From: Skeletonema tropicum
Lineage: Eukaryota; Bacillariophyta; Thalassiosirophyceae; Thalassiosirales; Thalassiosiraceae
Direction of reading: 5' to 3'
Assembly: GCA_037178625.1 (NCBI GenBank)
Contig: CM074130.1
Span: forward strand, 2,108,001-2,172,000
Length of the DNA stretch: 64,000 nucleotides
This document shows, one piece after another, positions 53,132 through 64,000 of the stretch; position 1 is the stretch's first letter, and each line of letters begins with the position of its first letter. The position numbers and the translations under genes were made by a program. A model generated the notes under the pieces. It ran no database searches and had not been told where the DNA came from. It saw only the letters and a program-made list of their open reading frames with translations.

Positions 53132-55875
53132 GCGCTGAACCCGCCACATACACCGCTGCACGCCACTACTATCGCACCATTCTGCGCGCCCCTGTTTATA
53201 TCGATGAGTATGACGGCTACATCCCACCGACGTGGAGGAGGCTGATGCTATATAGCTTATCGTATGTCAATGAATTGCAAATTGAGAAAGGAGTTTCTAA
53301 TAATGGATTGGTCGATATCACGGGTGTCACTATCCGCGAATTTGACAACTATATCGATGGATGTCCTCCGATCATCAAGGTGTTCACAAACGACCTTGCA
53401 AGAGAACACGCAGCGAAAGTTGAACGCCGCGAGCAGGAGCTGCGCAGAGTTCAGTTGGAAGCCGACGCTGCTCAAGCTAAATTTGACATCGCATGGGATA
53501 AGGCCTATGGTCAATCTGGTGCAAGGACAAATTCTAGTCGGAGTTCGCGAGGTTCTGTAAATACTCCGCGTCCAAATAAGTCCGAAAACTTCTCCTACGG
53601 TCCGAGCAGACAGGAGCAGTGCGTTGACACAGATGGAGTTGAGGATAACCCTTTTGAGGCAGGAGACAATTCTTCAGAGGCAAGGGATAACCTTCCAAGT
53701 GAGGCTCATTTCTACACAGGCCTAGGTTTTACTGGTGGCAAGACCCAATCTACCAGCCGATCTTTGCCCCAACAATCACAAGACAGTTCTCATGGCGGCC
53801 ATGTACCTTTCATTGGATCATTGCCTTCTTCCAAACCATCTTCCAAACGCAGTAAGAAGAAGAAGAAGAAAAAGAAGCCTTATGGTGGCGGCGGTGACGG
53901 CGGTAGTAGTGGAGGCAGCAGTGATAGCAGCGGCAGAACCAGCAGCATTCCTTCCCACATCAGCACATCGATTCCGGACAGCAAGAGTGGAAGAAGCCCC
54001 TACCGTGGTGCATACAGAAAACACCAGCCAAGGTCGAAGTTGAAGTTTGATCCAACCTGTTTTCCCCAACATTCAGATCAAACGGCGTGGACAACATATG
54101 CACACGGGTTTGCAGCCGTTCTCAAGTCATTCAATATGCAGGAGCTCATCGATCCCACCTTCCGCCCAATCGCTCGACACAAGGAGGCATTCAAGCTGGA
54201 CAACTCGACACTTTACTATATCCTCAATTCAACGGTGAAAAGTCACAAGGGACGTGAATTTGTTCTCAGTGAAGCAGATACTTTTGATGGGCAGAAAGTG
54301 TGGACGAAGATGGCACAATATTACTCCGGTTCTGGATCTATCGCTGCTGAGCATGCGAAGAACGAGGTGTACAACCGCATCAACACCCCGCTTGATGTAC
54401 ACTCCAAACGTGTCCGTCTTGTCCCTACTATTGCAAAATGGGAAACAGATGTCACTGAGTTCATGCTTCGTAGTGGCACGCCGCTTCTGTCCAAGGAGAA
54501 ATTTGAGATGTTCAAACGTTTCATCAGTGGTGTGAAGGAATTGGATAATGTTGTTTCCTTGAGTACTCTGACCCAGTCTATTGTTCACAGCAGAGGGGGA
54601 GGAAGTCGCACATTGAGCCCTGATGAGCTTTTGGCTGCGTATAAGCAGGAAGCAAGCATGGTCGACGCTCGCAACAAAAGAGATATGGTATCACGTCGTC
54701 ATCAGATTGTCAATGAGTGCAGAAATGTCAACCATACTCGTGCTGCATACCAAAAGGCTGGGTATGAAATCAATACCATTGATTTTGGGGGTGTAACGGA
54801 TGACAAATTGGATGATGACCAGTGGTATGACGTAATGATGTCCAGCTTAGGGGAGCGAAGAAAGGGATTCTTGCCGGGAGATGCGCACCGCCAGCTCACT
54901 CCAGAAGAAAAGAAGTATTGGGAGAAGTTCTCAGAGGAGTCGAAGGAACTTATCATGACTGCTCGAGGTGTACCAAATGTCAAGCCTCCGCCTCGTCGTC
55001 GTAATGGTGGTGATGCCTTTCGTTCTAACACATCTCGTGTGCCCAATACTCCCGTAGCCCAAGGTGCCACAGCGAATGTCACTGAGCAATCTCAGGTCAA
55101 CAACACTGAAGTTGGTTATGATGATTTGGCTTCCATCCCTGCAGACGCTCCCGAAGTACAGGCCAATTACGCAGAGCTATGGGAAAATGTCTACAATGTG
55201 AACATGACCTCCATCCAAGACAGTGATGATTTTCGTCAGAATGGCACAGAATTTATTGACCTACTAGAGAAGAATCGCGAGGTGAATGAAACTCATTTTG
55301 AAGTGAATCAAACTAGCGAACTTGAACCATTCCGTCTACCTCGATTCCTCTCGCAGCCGAAGAAGAAATCCACTACGCCACGAGTCACTTTTGCTGATGA
55401 GTCTGTATCAGAAATGGGGAGCGAGGCTAAGGCTGATAGTGTTTCTCAGTCGGGGAGTGTGATGAAGGTTGATAGTATCTCTCAGCCGGAGAGTGGTGTG
55501 ACTACAATTGATATCCAGTTCCATGATATTCAGTCTGATGACGGTACCACAACACAATTGCTCGTACCATCGAATTGTCTCACGCAAGTGAATGAATCAC
55601 GCAAGGGAAATGTATGTAAGCAGGAAGGCAAGCAACTTGATGAAGTCTCACAAGAGCTTAGTCCAGCCCAGCACAAGTCTGTGCCTTACAACATCTCTTT
55701 CACTGGATCTTCCATTCTCGATGCGTGGCAAGAGTCTTACCCGATTGGTACTCAGGATGTCTATGATGCCAACACTCATCTTACTGATGGCAGTTCTGAG
55801 AAGATTTATGGGGAGGATACTGACACAACTGAGCTCATTCATCACCGACATTTCAGATGGCGAAACTTGGAATGA
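53132..55875 (+). pseudogene. W gag-like gene, main part (interrupted by E2)
   Basis: The frame is open from the E2 border; the first internal ATG is 53245, but the upstream sequence ('YIDEYDGYIPPTWRRL') reads as coding and continues the part at 32948-33161. A Lys-rich/Gly-Ser-rich linker ('KKKKKKKKPYGGGGDGG') precedes a UBN2-like gag core ('TAWTTYAHGFAAVLKSF', 'TLYYILNSTVKSHKGREFV', 'AHAKNEVYNRI'-type helices; the sequence here has 'EHAKNEVYNRI'). The C-terminal 250 residues are acidic and disordered. No zinc knuckle, protease or RT is seen before the purine tract and 3' LTR 90 bp downstream. It is a gag-only, non-autonomous element of the copia-like (CoDi) style. Confidence 0.75.
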
Positions 55876-55965
55876 ATGTTATGGGGAGAGGGAATATGGG
55901 GAGAAGTTATCTGGACAATACAGTCCGAACAATCTATGGGGAGAAACTGTCGAATCGTAGGGGAG

Positions 55966-56253
55966 TGACACAGGATGCGATATTTCGCGTATGTACGGAT
56001 TCTATACAGTTATGTTATGGTAGGGTATCTAAGATACATTGTATGTAAGAGGTTGCGCTTTGAGAGGCTTTTGAAGCAAATCACGCTTGATCTCATAGAG
56101 AGGAAAAGAAATAAAATAAACAACAGTCAATTGACGCATCGGAACGATTTCTGAGGAGAAATCTGGAGCAATCCACTTCCTTGTTGGAGAGATCTGACAG
56201 AACCGCTATTACTACGCAACCCTCTTACTGCTGCAAGTCTGCGCAAGTTAAGA
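55966..56253 (+). repeat. 3' LTR of W (288 bp)
   Basis: Identical to 32266-32553; followed by the ATGGT duplication. Confidence 0.88.
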
Positions 56254-56258
56254 ATGGT

Positions 56259-56442
56259 GCCTTAAATGCTTCTATGGTCCTAACTGACAATGCAGACCTC
56301 TACTGCACCACCATGGCCGACATGCTCTTGCTTGGTTTCATCCAAATCGGCCGAGTAGGCACTCAGAACGGCCATTCCGGAAATTCATCTCATCTTAACG
56401 GGACAGACTCTCACATAACGGGACAGACTAGTTTTAGACTGG
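56259..56442 (-). repeat. right inverted arm of element Y
   Basis: Reverse complement of the left arm (20654-20865), ending at the TA duplication at 56443-56444. Confidence 0.7.
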
Positions 56443-56444
56443 TA

Positions 56445-59150
56445 GTATGACTGTGCGACGCGAAACGACTGTAACATTCGTAACGATTCACCTTTTTCAG
56501 GTAACAAAATGTAACAATGACGTAACACGCTAGATACATAGATTTAAAATTCATTCGAAGTTTATTAAGGCGCCGCGGTCGCTTGATCGCTAAAATTTTT
56601 TGACCACGAAAAATGACACCTCCACCATGGCGCTCATCTAGCTAACTATCCGACACTCGTAGCTATGAATGTAATGCCTCTGGGAGTCTCACCGTTATTA
56701 ATTATATTAGCCCCCCGCCCCTGGTAATCGCTACCGGCATCTATCGCCAGCAAGCTATCGTGCATTTATATATTTTGCATAATTTATATATAATGGTACG
56801 GGGAGGAGGGATGCTTACCAAACAAGGAAGCGTTCCCATGATCAATCGCCAGCGACTAGATGCATGTCTAAGGCGTTTCCAATTTCAGAGTTGTTCAGCA
56901 ATGGCTGAGTTTACTGCCTTCAAGCGAGGCTTGGGGGAGTATCGATTCTTGAAGACGCTCATTGCCTGGCACCTGTCGTGGTGCATAACAGGAGATGAAG
57001 TGATGAAGCTTGACCTTCGCAAAGGCAAAGAAGTTCAAGGGCGCGTGTCGGAGTGCGGGTGAGTAATGTACTATCACCTCCTCACGGCATTAGGAGCCTG
57101 GAGTTCTTCCGGTCTAAAGACAGGGCGGGGGCCGCCATACCCTCAGGAAGAATCTCTACTCATTTTATTAAGTCGACCTCAAACAAATTGCAAGGAGAAG
57201 ATATTACGACGGCGACGGGGCTAGTGCTAGCGAAGCTGCACTACCTTAGTTGAGATCCTCAGTGGCGAGGGTGTGATGCTTCAGCGTAAAGGAAAGTAGT
57301 ACATATATATTGCCAGCGCTTGACAGCATCATCCTTCACGACACATGCCACACCTACAATGGGAAGAGGTAGAGACAGCAGCTCATTGGAGTGCGCTGAT
57401 CTAATGAAAACTTGAGAAGATTGCAGCTCGGTCGAGCGCACTGATCAACAAAAGTTACAAGTCCAGCAGTCCAGCAGCTCATTTGAGTGCTGACTGACCA
57501 ACAGTTTTTGCCAGTATGATGATACAAAAAATGGTAAACTCTTGTGACTGCATACATAGTCACAGACGACAACGAAGTAGAAATAGTGTTCTGATATAAA
57601 CGTTGATGAAGCAAGCCAGCTACGTGTTTCTGGACCTGCCGCAACATCCTGATGGGATCGAGAAAGATTCTCATGATCTTCGACAGAGATGATGTTATGC
57701 AGGGCCGATACAACAATGCTAAAGGAGATATTCTGCGCCAGTTGGTCAACTTCTTCTTGTTACCTTCGGCGGTAATTCCGATTCCGGCGCTCTTCAATCC
57801 AATATCCATGACCTTGGCTAGAGGGGATTTGGTATAATCACGACCGTTCGTGCCTCAGGCCGATGGATCGTACGAACGCAATTTACGTCATCGAGGTACT
57901 AACACAAGTACAATTATTTTATCAGGAAGTTATGCAAGTGTGCATGCAGTTGTTGTTGCCCTAGCCTGATCTCTCGATATTCGATTGGATCTAGGTATAG
58001 GTGCCAAAAAGGCTGAGCAGGAAGCTAGGATGCGCTTACCTCTCTGCAACAATCAAATTGCTATTATTCAGTGTGAAACTATGATCGACCTTCCACGGTT
58101 CGTTCAATAGTGGATGACTTCCCCACTACCAAAGATTTAAGCAGGATGATGGTGATTATCCGCGAGATAGAGTGACTCTTCTCACACTTCAAGTTCAACT
58201 TGAAGTTGAAGCGGACTCCCTACCTGTTCTTCAAGACTTGATTAAATCGTTTTATGCAGATGTGAGAATGCACAATCTGTCAAGGAAGCCATGGATACCT
58301 TTCCAATACGTAAGTCACGATATTCAAGAATACAGAGATGGTACAGGCCTCTCTGGACGGAGTGCAATGTGTACTTGTTACTATGCACCCATCGCAGTAC
58401 TGCTGCCGCAGAAACAGAGTCAGTTGTGAATCTGTTGATGCAGCCTGATCGTCAAATCCGCATGCAGCCAGGAAGACAATCTGGTCTCTTCGTACCACAC
58501 CGTTTAACGCAGCCCTTGCGAAGCCAGTAAAGCGTTGTCCGAGATAGACACTTGTTACTCTGGTCGCCAGGATGGCCGCTGCCGAAAGAAATTGGTGGAT
58601 AGTTCCTAACGCTTGAAAACTCTTCGAAGCGTCGCGATCCCAAATACTGATTTGGTTCGTAGGCTTTGATCTAGCCGCTTCTAAAGTCTGAAATCTTTCG
58701 AGTGCAGAGACTCCAACGAAGGTCTCTCTTAGAGCGACTGAAGTTGACACGAAAGGAACTGTACGATACAAAAACGAGCCTCAGTTAGTTTAGTCTAGTG
58801 AGCGCTACAACGATTGATAAAAGACCCCATAGTAGTATTGAGGAGTACAGGGGGTGTGTATACGGAAATTAATTTGAATTGGAAATGGAAACTGAAAGCG
58901 TTGCACAACGACGTCTTGGCCAAATCCTATGCACACACAACCGATGTCAAGGAAGGTACATTTGGTTGCTCTAATATCACAAAAGAACTTACGTCCTTGA
59001 TTCGATCGAAATTGACATTGCCTGGAGGTCTTTTTCCCCATGTTGGGTTTTGGTCTCTATCTGATAGACTGGTTTTTTATCCGGATGGTTTACCATGGGT
59101 TTTCCAGTCTTGATAGCTCGTTTTTGGTTCACACTAGTTCGGGGGAGAAT
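56445..59150. other. gene-poor region with possible decayed LTR-element interior
   Basis: Several frames of 60-160 codons occur on both strands, but none shows a domain I can name. 57,450-59,150 may be decayed interior of the element whose LTR starts at 59151. No reverse transcriptase or integrase motif survives. One possible exon is listed separately (56793-57062). Confidence 0.4.
56793..57062 (+). CDS. possible first exon of an unknown gene
   Basis: The ATG at 56793 follows an AT-rich, TATA-like stretch. The frame encodes 'MVRGGGMLTKQGSVPM...GEYRFLKTLIAWHLSWC...GDEVMKLDLRKG', which has plausible amphipathic helices. It meets a good splice donor (GG|GTGAGT at about 57058) just before its stop. 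No downstream exon could be fixed. Low confidence; it may be a fragment of a mobile element. Confidence 0.3.
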   Translation: MVRGGGMLTKQGSVPMINRQRLDACLRRFQFQSCSAMAEFTAFKRGLGEYRFLKTLIAWHLSWCITGDEVMKLDLRKGKEVQGRVSECG

Positions 59151-59467
59151 GTCACAGGGAATGACTCTCTTCCGGTATTCCAATACCGTTACGACAGTCA
59201 TTCTTCCTGTTCACAGACAGTCATTCTTCCTGTTCACACGTGTCAAGTAGCAACCACGGTAAGAACCCGTGATTGATCCTCTCACACAAGATGGCGTCGC
59301 ACGTTGGTGCTCCTTCATCACCTTTGGGAATAGCCCACTCTTCTTCTTTAGCTGTAGCTTTAGTAGTCACCATGATATCCAGTGTTCCTAGTGGTCTCTT
59401 CTGGCTCTAGTTGCACAACCAATACCGGTCCTAATTGCTTGTGACAGATATTACAATTACAATTACA
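59151..59467 (+). repeat. possible solo or terminal LTR
   Basis: It starts TGTCACAGGGAATGAC directly after a purine tract (CGGGGGAGAA) and could end ATTACA near 59467. It contains a tandem 23-bp repeat (GACAGTCATTCTTCCTGTTCACA, 59194-59239). A second LTR-like start, TGTCACAGGCTGATTG, lies at 59497. No duplication was found, so this is tentative. Confidence 0.35.
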
Positions 59468-59922
59468 TCATTTTACTTGAACTTGAGATGAGATGATGTC
59501 ACAGGCTGATTGCCAAGCCACAGAAAGGCGTGGGACGCAAATGTCAAGAGACAAGCTGGCTGTGTTCGAAGCTGTGCATGCGTAGAGAGAGGACCGTGCG
59601 ATCTATATCTATATTGAGTTGTTGACTGAAGATTACAACTTCTGTTGTCGTAGTGTCTATGATATCATTATTAAGCAGCGGCAACCCTTCAAATCAACCT
59701 CCTTCAAATCAAACTCGGAGTCTCGCGTAGTTGTCATTGACATTGGCATCCGCTTATGGATTATCACATTTGTATAGGCATATTATTTGATAAGTAAATC
59801 AGATTGAGATTAGATGACATCTACCTGCATCTGCATGGCTAGCTTCGGTATTGTGTATATATTTTATCTTGACTTGCATGCCTTCTTTTCATTGCCAAGA
59901 AAGAGAAAGGATTCTTTAGCTA

Positions 59923-62900
59923 CAGGTCCAATCTCAGCAGGCCAGCAGCACCTCAATTTGCCATCTCGTAACTAGTGTCGTCAATGTGCGCATGAGCCGC
60001 TTCTAGTGGCCCATTATCCTCGGCGGCGATACTATACAAGATCATTAGCGCTGCTCAGAAGGATGGCACTCGTAAAAGCAATGCTACGACTTTGAAGCTG
60101 ATTACGAGAGGTTCAATCTCAGCAGGCCAGCAGCACCTCAATTTGCCCGTTTCGTATCTAGCGTCTTCAATGTGCGCATGAGCCGCTTCTAGTGGCCCAT
60201 TATCCTCGGCGGCGATGCTATACAAGCTCATTAGCGCTGCTCAGAAGGATGGCGCTCGTAGAAGCGATGCTACGACGTTGAAGCTGATATGAGAGGTCCA
60301 ATATCAGCAGCAGCTGGACAGCAGCACCTCAAATAGCCGTCTCGTATCTAGCTTCGTCAATGTGCGCATGAGCCGCTTCTAGTGGCCCACTATCCTCGGC
60401 GACGAAACAATACAAGATTAGAAGCGTTGCGCTCGTAGAAGCGATGCTCTTTCGTTGTACAATGCACCCAAGCTTTGTAGGATCCATCCGCGAACGATCC
60501 AAGCAGCGACACTGATGTCAGGAATCCTGGAGGAAGATATTTGAGGAACATCGTCGTAAACAACTGCGATGAGATTGATAGAGGTTAAAATCCCTGCTGC
60601 ATTGTTTTATGAAAGAGACACATTGCAGATAGGAAGCGATGCGCTCGTAGAAGCGATGCTACGACGTTGAAGCTGATCTGAGAGGTCCAATCTCAACAGG
60701 CCAACAGCACCTCAATTAGCCGTCTCGTATCTAGCGTCGTCAATGTGCGCATGAGCCGCTTCTAGTGGCCCATTATCCTCGGTGGCGATACCATACAAGC
60801 TCTTTAGCGCTGCTCAGAAGGATGGCGCTCGTAGAAGCGATGCTACGACGTTGAAGCTGATCTGAGAGGTCCAATCTCAGCAGGCCAGCATCACCTTAAT
60901 TTGCCGTCTCGTATCTAGCGTCGTCAATGTGCGCATGAGCCGCTTCTAGTGGCCCATTATCCTCGGTGGCGATACAATTGAAACTCATTCGCGCTGCTCA
61001 GAAGGATTGCGCTCGTTGAAGCGATGCTACGACGTTGTAGCTGATCTGAGAGGTCCAATCTCAGCAGGCCAGCAGCACCAAAATTTGCCGTCTCGTATCT
61101 AGTGTCGTCAATGTGCGCATGAGCCGCTTCTAGTGGCCCATTATCCTCGGTGGCGATACTATTAAAGCTCATTAGCGCTGCTCAGAAGGATTGCACTCGT
61201 AGAAGCGATGCTACGACGTTGTAGCTGATCTGAGAGGTCCAATCTCAGCAGGCCAGCATCACCTCAAATAGCCTTTTCTTATCTAGTAAGATCAATGTGC
61301 GCATGAGCCGTTTCTAGTGGCCCATCATACTCGGCGGCTATACTATACAAGCTCATTAGTGTTGCGCTCGTAGAAGCGATGCTACGACGTTGAAGCTGAT
61401 ATGAGAGGTCCAATCTCAGCAGGCCAGCAGCACCTTAATTTGCCATCTCGTAACTAGTGTCGTCAATGTGCGCATGAGCCGCTTCTAGTGGCCCATTATA
61501 CTCGGCGGTGATACTATAAAAGCTCATTAGCGCTGCTCAGAAGGATTGCGCTCGTAGAAGCGATGCTACGATGTTGTAGCTGATCTGAGAGGTCCAATCT
61601 CAGCAGGCCAGCATCACCTCAATTAGCCTTTTCTTATCTAGTGTCATCAATGTGCGCATGAGCCGCTTCTAGTGGCCCATTATCCTGGGCGGCTATACTA
61701 TACAAGCTCATTAGTGTTGCGCTCGTAGAAGCGATGCTACGACGTTGTAGCTTATATGAGAGGTCCAATCTCAGCAGGCCAGCAGCACCTCAATTTGCCA
61801 TCTCGTAACTAGTGTCGTCAATGTGCGCATGAGACGCTTCTAGTGGCCCATTATACTCGGCGGTGATACTATAAAAGCTCATTAGCGCTGCTTAGAAGGA
61901 TTGCGCTCGTAGAAGCGATGCTATTTCGTTGTAGCTGATCTGAGAGGTCCAATCTCAGCAGGCCAACATCACCTCAATTAGCCGTTTTGTATCTAGTGTC
62001 GTCAATATACGCATGAGCCGCTTCTAGTGGCCCATTATACTCGGCTGCGTCACTATACAAGCTCATTAGCGCTGCTCAGTAGGATTGCGCTCGTAGAAGC
62101 GATGCTAAGACGTTTTAGCTGATCTGACAGGTCCAATCTCAGCAGGCCAGCAGCACCTCATTTTGCCGTCTCGTATCTAGCGTCGTCAATATGCGCATGA
62201 GTCACTTCTAGAAGCCCATCATACTCGGCTGTAATACTATACAAGCTCGTAAGCGCTGCTCAGAAGGATTGCGCTCGTAGAAGCGATGCTACGACGTTGT
62301 AGCTGATCTGAGAGGTCCAATCTCAGCAGGCCAGCATCACCTCAATTAGCCTTTTCTTATCTAGTGTCATCAATGTGCGCATGAGCCGCTTCTAGTGGCC
62401 CATTATCCTGGGCGGCTATACTATACAAGCTCATTAGTGTTGCGCTCGTAGAAGCGATGCTACGACGTTGTAGCTTATATGAGAGGTCCAATCTCAGCAG
62501 GCCAGCAGCACCTCAATTTGCCATCTCGTAACTAGTGTCGTCAATGTGCGCATGAGACGCTTCTAGTGGCCCATTATACTCGGCGGTGATACTATAAAAG
62601 CTCATTAGCGCTGCTCAGAAGGATTGCGCTCGTAGAAGCGATGCTACGACGTTGTAGCTGATCTGAGAGGTCCAATCTCAGCAGGCCAACATCACCTCAA
62701 TTAGCCGTTTCGTATCTAGTGTCGTCAATATACGCATGAGCCGCTTCTAGTGGCCCATTATACTCGGCTGCGTCACTATACAAGCTCATTAGCGCTGCTC
62801 AGTAGGATTGCGCTCGTAGAAGCGATGCTAAGACGTTTTAGCTGATCTGACAGGTCCAATCTCAGCAGGCCAGCAGCACCTCATTTTGCCGTCTCGTATC

Positions 62901-64000
62901 TAGCGTCGTCAATATGCGCATGAGTCACTTCTAGAAGCCCATCATACTCGGCTGTAATACTATACAAGCTCGTAAGCGCTGCTCAGAAGGATTGCGCTCG
63001 TAGAAGCGATGCTAAGACGTTTTAGCTGATCTGACAGGTCCAATCTCAGCAGGCCAGCAGCACCTCATTTTGCCGTCTCGTATCTAGCGTCGTCAATATG
63101 CGCATGAGTCACTTCTAGAAGCCCATCATACTCGGCTGTAATACTATACAAGCTCGTAAGCGCTGCTCAGAAGGATTGCGCTCGTAGAAGCGATGCTTAC
63201 GACGTTGTAGCTGATCTGAAAGGTCCAATCTCAGCAGGCCAGCAGCACCTAAATTTGCCTTTTCGCATCTAGTGTCGTTAATATGTGCATGAGCCGCTTC
63301 TAGTGGCCCATTATACTCGGCGGCTATACTATACAAGCTCAATCGCGCTGCTTAGAAGGATTGCGCTCGTAGAAGCGATGCTATTTCGTTGTAGCTGATC
63401 TGACAGGTCCAATCTCAGCAGGCCAGCAGCACCTCAATTTGCCGTCTCGTATCTAGCGTCGTCAATATACGCATGAGTCACTTCTAGAAGCCCATTATAC
63501 TCGGCTGTAATACTATACAAGAACATTGGCGCTGCTCAGAAGGATTGCGCTCGTAGAAGCGATGCTATTTCGTTGTAGCTGATTTGAGAGGTTCAATCTC
63601 AGCAGGCCAGCAGCACCTTAATTTGCCGTTTCGTATCTAGTGTCGTCAATATGCGCATGAGCCGCTTCTAGTGGCCCATTATCCTCGGCTGCGTCACTTT
63701 ACAAGCTCATTCGCGCTGCTCAGTAGGATTGCGCTCGTAGAAGCGATGCTAAGACGTTTTAGCTGATCTGAGAGGTCCAATCTCAGCAGGCCAGCAGCAC
63801 CTCAATTTGCCGTCTCGTATCTAGCGTCGTCAATATACGCATGAGTCACTTCTAGAAGCCCATCATACTCGGCTGTAATACTATACAAGCTCGTAAGCGC
63901 TGCTCAGAAGGATTGCGCTCGTAGAAGCGATGCTACGACGTTGTAGCTGATCTGAAAGGTCCAATCTCAGCAGGCCAGCATCACCTCAATTTGCCGTATT
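59923..64000. repeat. 184-bp satellite array with 171-bp variants, continuing past the window
   Basis: The landmark CAATCTCAGCAGGCC recurs at 59929, 60114, 60299, 60688, 60872, 61056, 61240, 61411, 61595, 61766, 61950, 62134, 62318, 62489, 62673, 62857, 63041, 63226, 63410, 63594, 63778 and 63962 (a few with substitutions). Spacing is 184-185 bp, or 171 bp where 13 bp are missing. An unrelated stretch of about 170 bp (about 60460-60630) interrupts the third unit. Short frames inside are not genes. Centromeric, subtelomeric or interstitial location cannot be told. Confidence 0.93.

Larger units (their letters stand above)
32266..56253 (+). mobile_element. W: gag-only LTR element, split by E2
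   Basis: LTRs of 288 bp at 32266-32553 and 55966-56253 are identical by eye and flanked by the 5-bp duplication ATGGT (32261-32265 and 56254-56258). Primer-site position: GATTAACAGTCTCGTG. Purine tract: 'CGTAGGGGAG' directly before the 3' LTR. Without E2 the element is about 4.0 kb and carries only a gag-like ORF, with no protease, RT or integrase. It is inserted in the right arm of Y. Confidence 0.85.
20654..56442. mobile_element. element Y: foldback/MITE-like element with long inverted arms and TA duplication, host of the whole nest
   Basis: Left arm 20654 to about 20865 and right arm 56442 to 56259 (continued at 32265-32241 across W) are inverted copies. Both start CCAGTCTAAAA and carry two GTCTGTCCCGTT motifs each, followed by 'AAGATGAGATGAATTTCCGGAATGGCCG' in pieces. 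TA flanks both ends (20652-20653, 56443-56444). Without insertions, Y would be only about 0.5 kb. TA duplications and the CCAGT ends fit a Tc1/mariner-type non-autonomous element; no transposase is present. X-AD sits in the middle of Y and W in its right arm, which proves that Y is older than both. Confidence 0.75.

Noticed and set aside
58172..58771. Frames on both strands as remains of a copia pol gene
   Set aside because: No RT, RNase H or integrase motif could be pointed to; only the LTR-like sequence downstream is mentioned.
60957..63342. Short frames repeated within the satellite
   Set aside because: They are by-products of the 184-bp unit and vary in frame between units.

Overview
The window looks like nuclear DNA of a diatom, probably a centric one. 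The genes are eukaryotic, with short GT-AG introns. A GrpE-like protein carries a signal peptide and an 'SSAF' cleavage motif of the ASAFAP type that diatoms use for plastid import. The mobile DNA (single-ORF LTR elements with UBN2-like gag, a Ty3/gypsy element, Helitron-like helicase sequence) also fits. No tRNA, rRNA or CRISPR was recognised.

Bases 1-18,921 are ordinary host genes: a HERC2-like HECT ubiquitin ligase (partial, +), a plastid GrpE-like co-chaperone (-) divergent from a mitochondrial malate dehydrogenase (+), a six-bromodomain polybromo-like protein (-), an Hsp110-class chaperone (+), a two-pore potassium channel (+) and a small secreted or plastid-targeted protein (-). Three of these genes contain one-base frame shifts, five in all and each equal to one extra base.

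Bases 20,654-56,442 are one nest of transposons that can be unpicked with target-site duplications. A foldback element with about 215-bp inverted arms and TA duplications (here Y) holds two LTR elements: X-AD (20,932-32,235, duplication AACAC) and W (32,266-56,253, duplication ATGGT, identical 288-bp LTRs). X-AD is split by a second X copy (X-B) and a 4.1-kb element E1. The gag gene of W is split by a 20-kb element E2. E2 itself took up another X copy (X-C, duplication GCCTC) and a complete Ty3/gypsy element G (duplication GTCTG, identical 339-bp LTRs), both inside coding exons of one gene.

When G and X-C are mentally removed, that E2 gene reads through seven exons with all phases consistent. 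It predicts a protein of about 1,778 residues: an E1-shared N-terminal domain, an MBD-like motif, a duplicated module, a Cys/His cluster with a Helitron-like Tyr motif, and a PIF1-type helicase. No HUH nuclease is visible. A second E2 gene diverges from it. E1 and E2 share 13-bp hairpin termini (GGCCCTCGGGGCC), and E2's non-coding parts are studded with related palindromes. This helicase-bearing, hairpin-ended family is the best candidate here for something undescribed. X and W are also odd: both are about 4-kb LTR elements with one ORF and no pol.

Bases 56,445-59,922 are gene-poor and hold LTR-like debris. From about 59,923 to the window end runs a 184-bp satellite with 171-bp variants and a 723-bp higher-order repeat.
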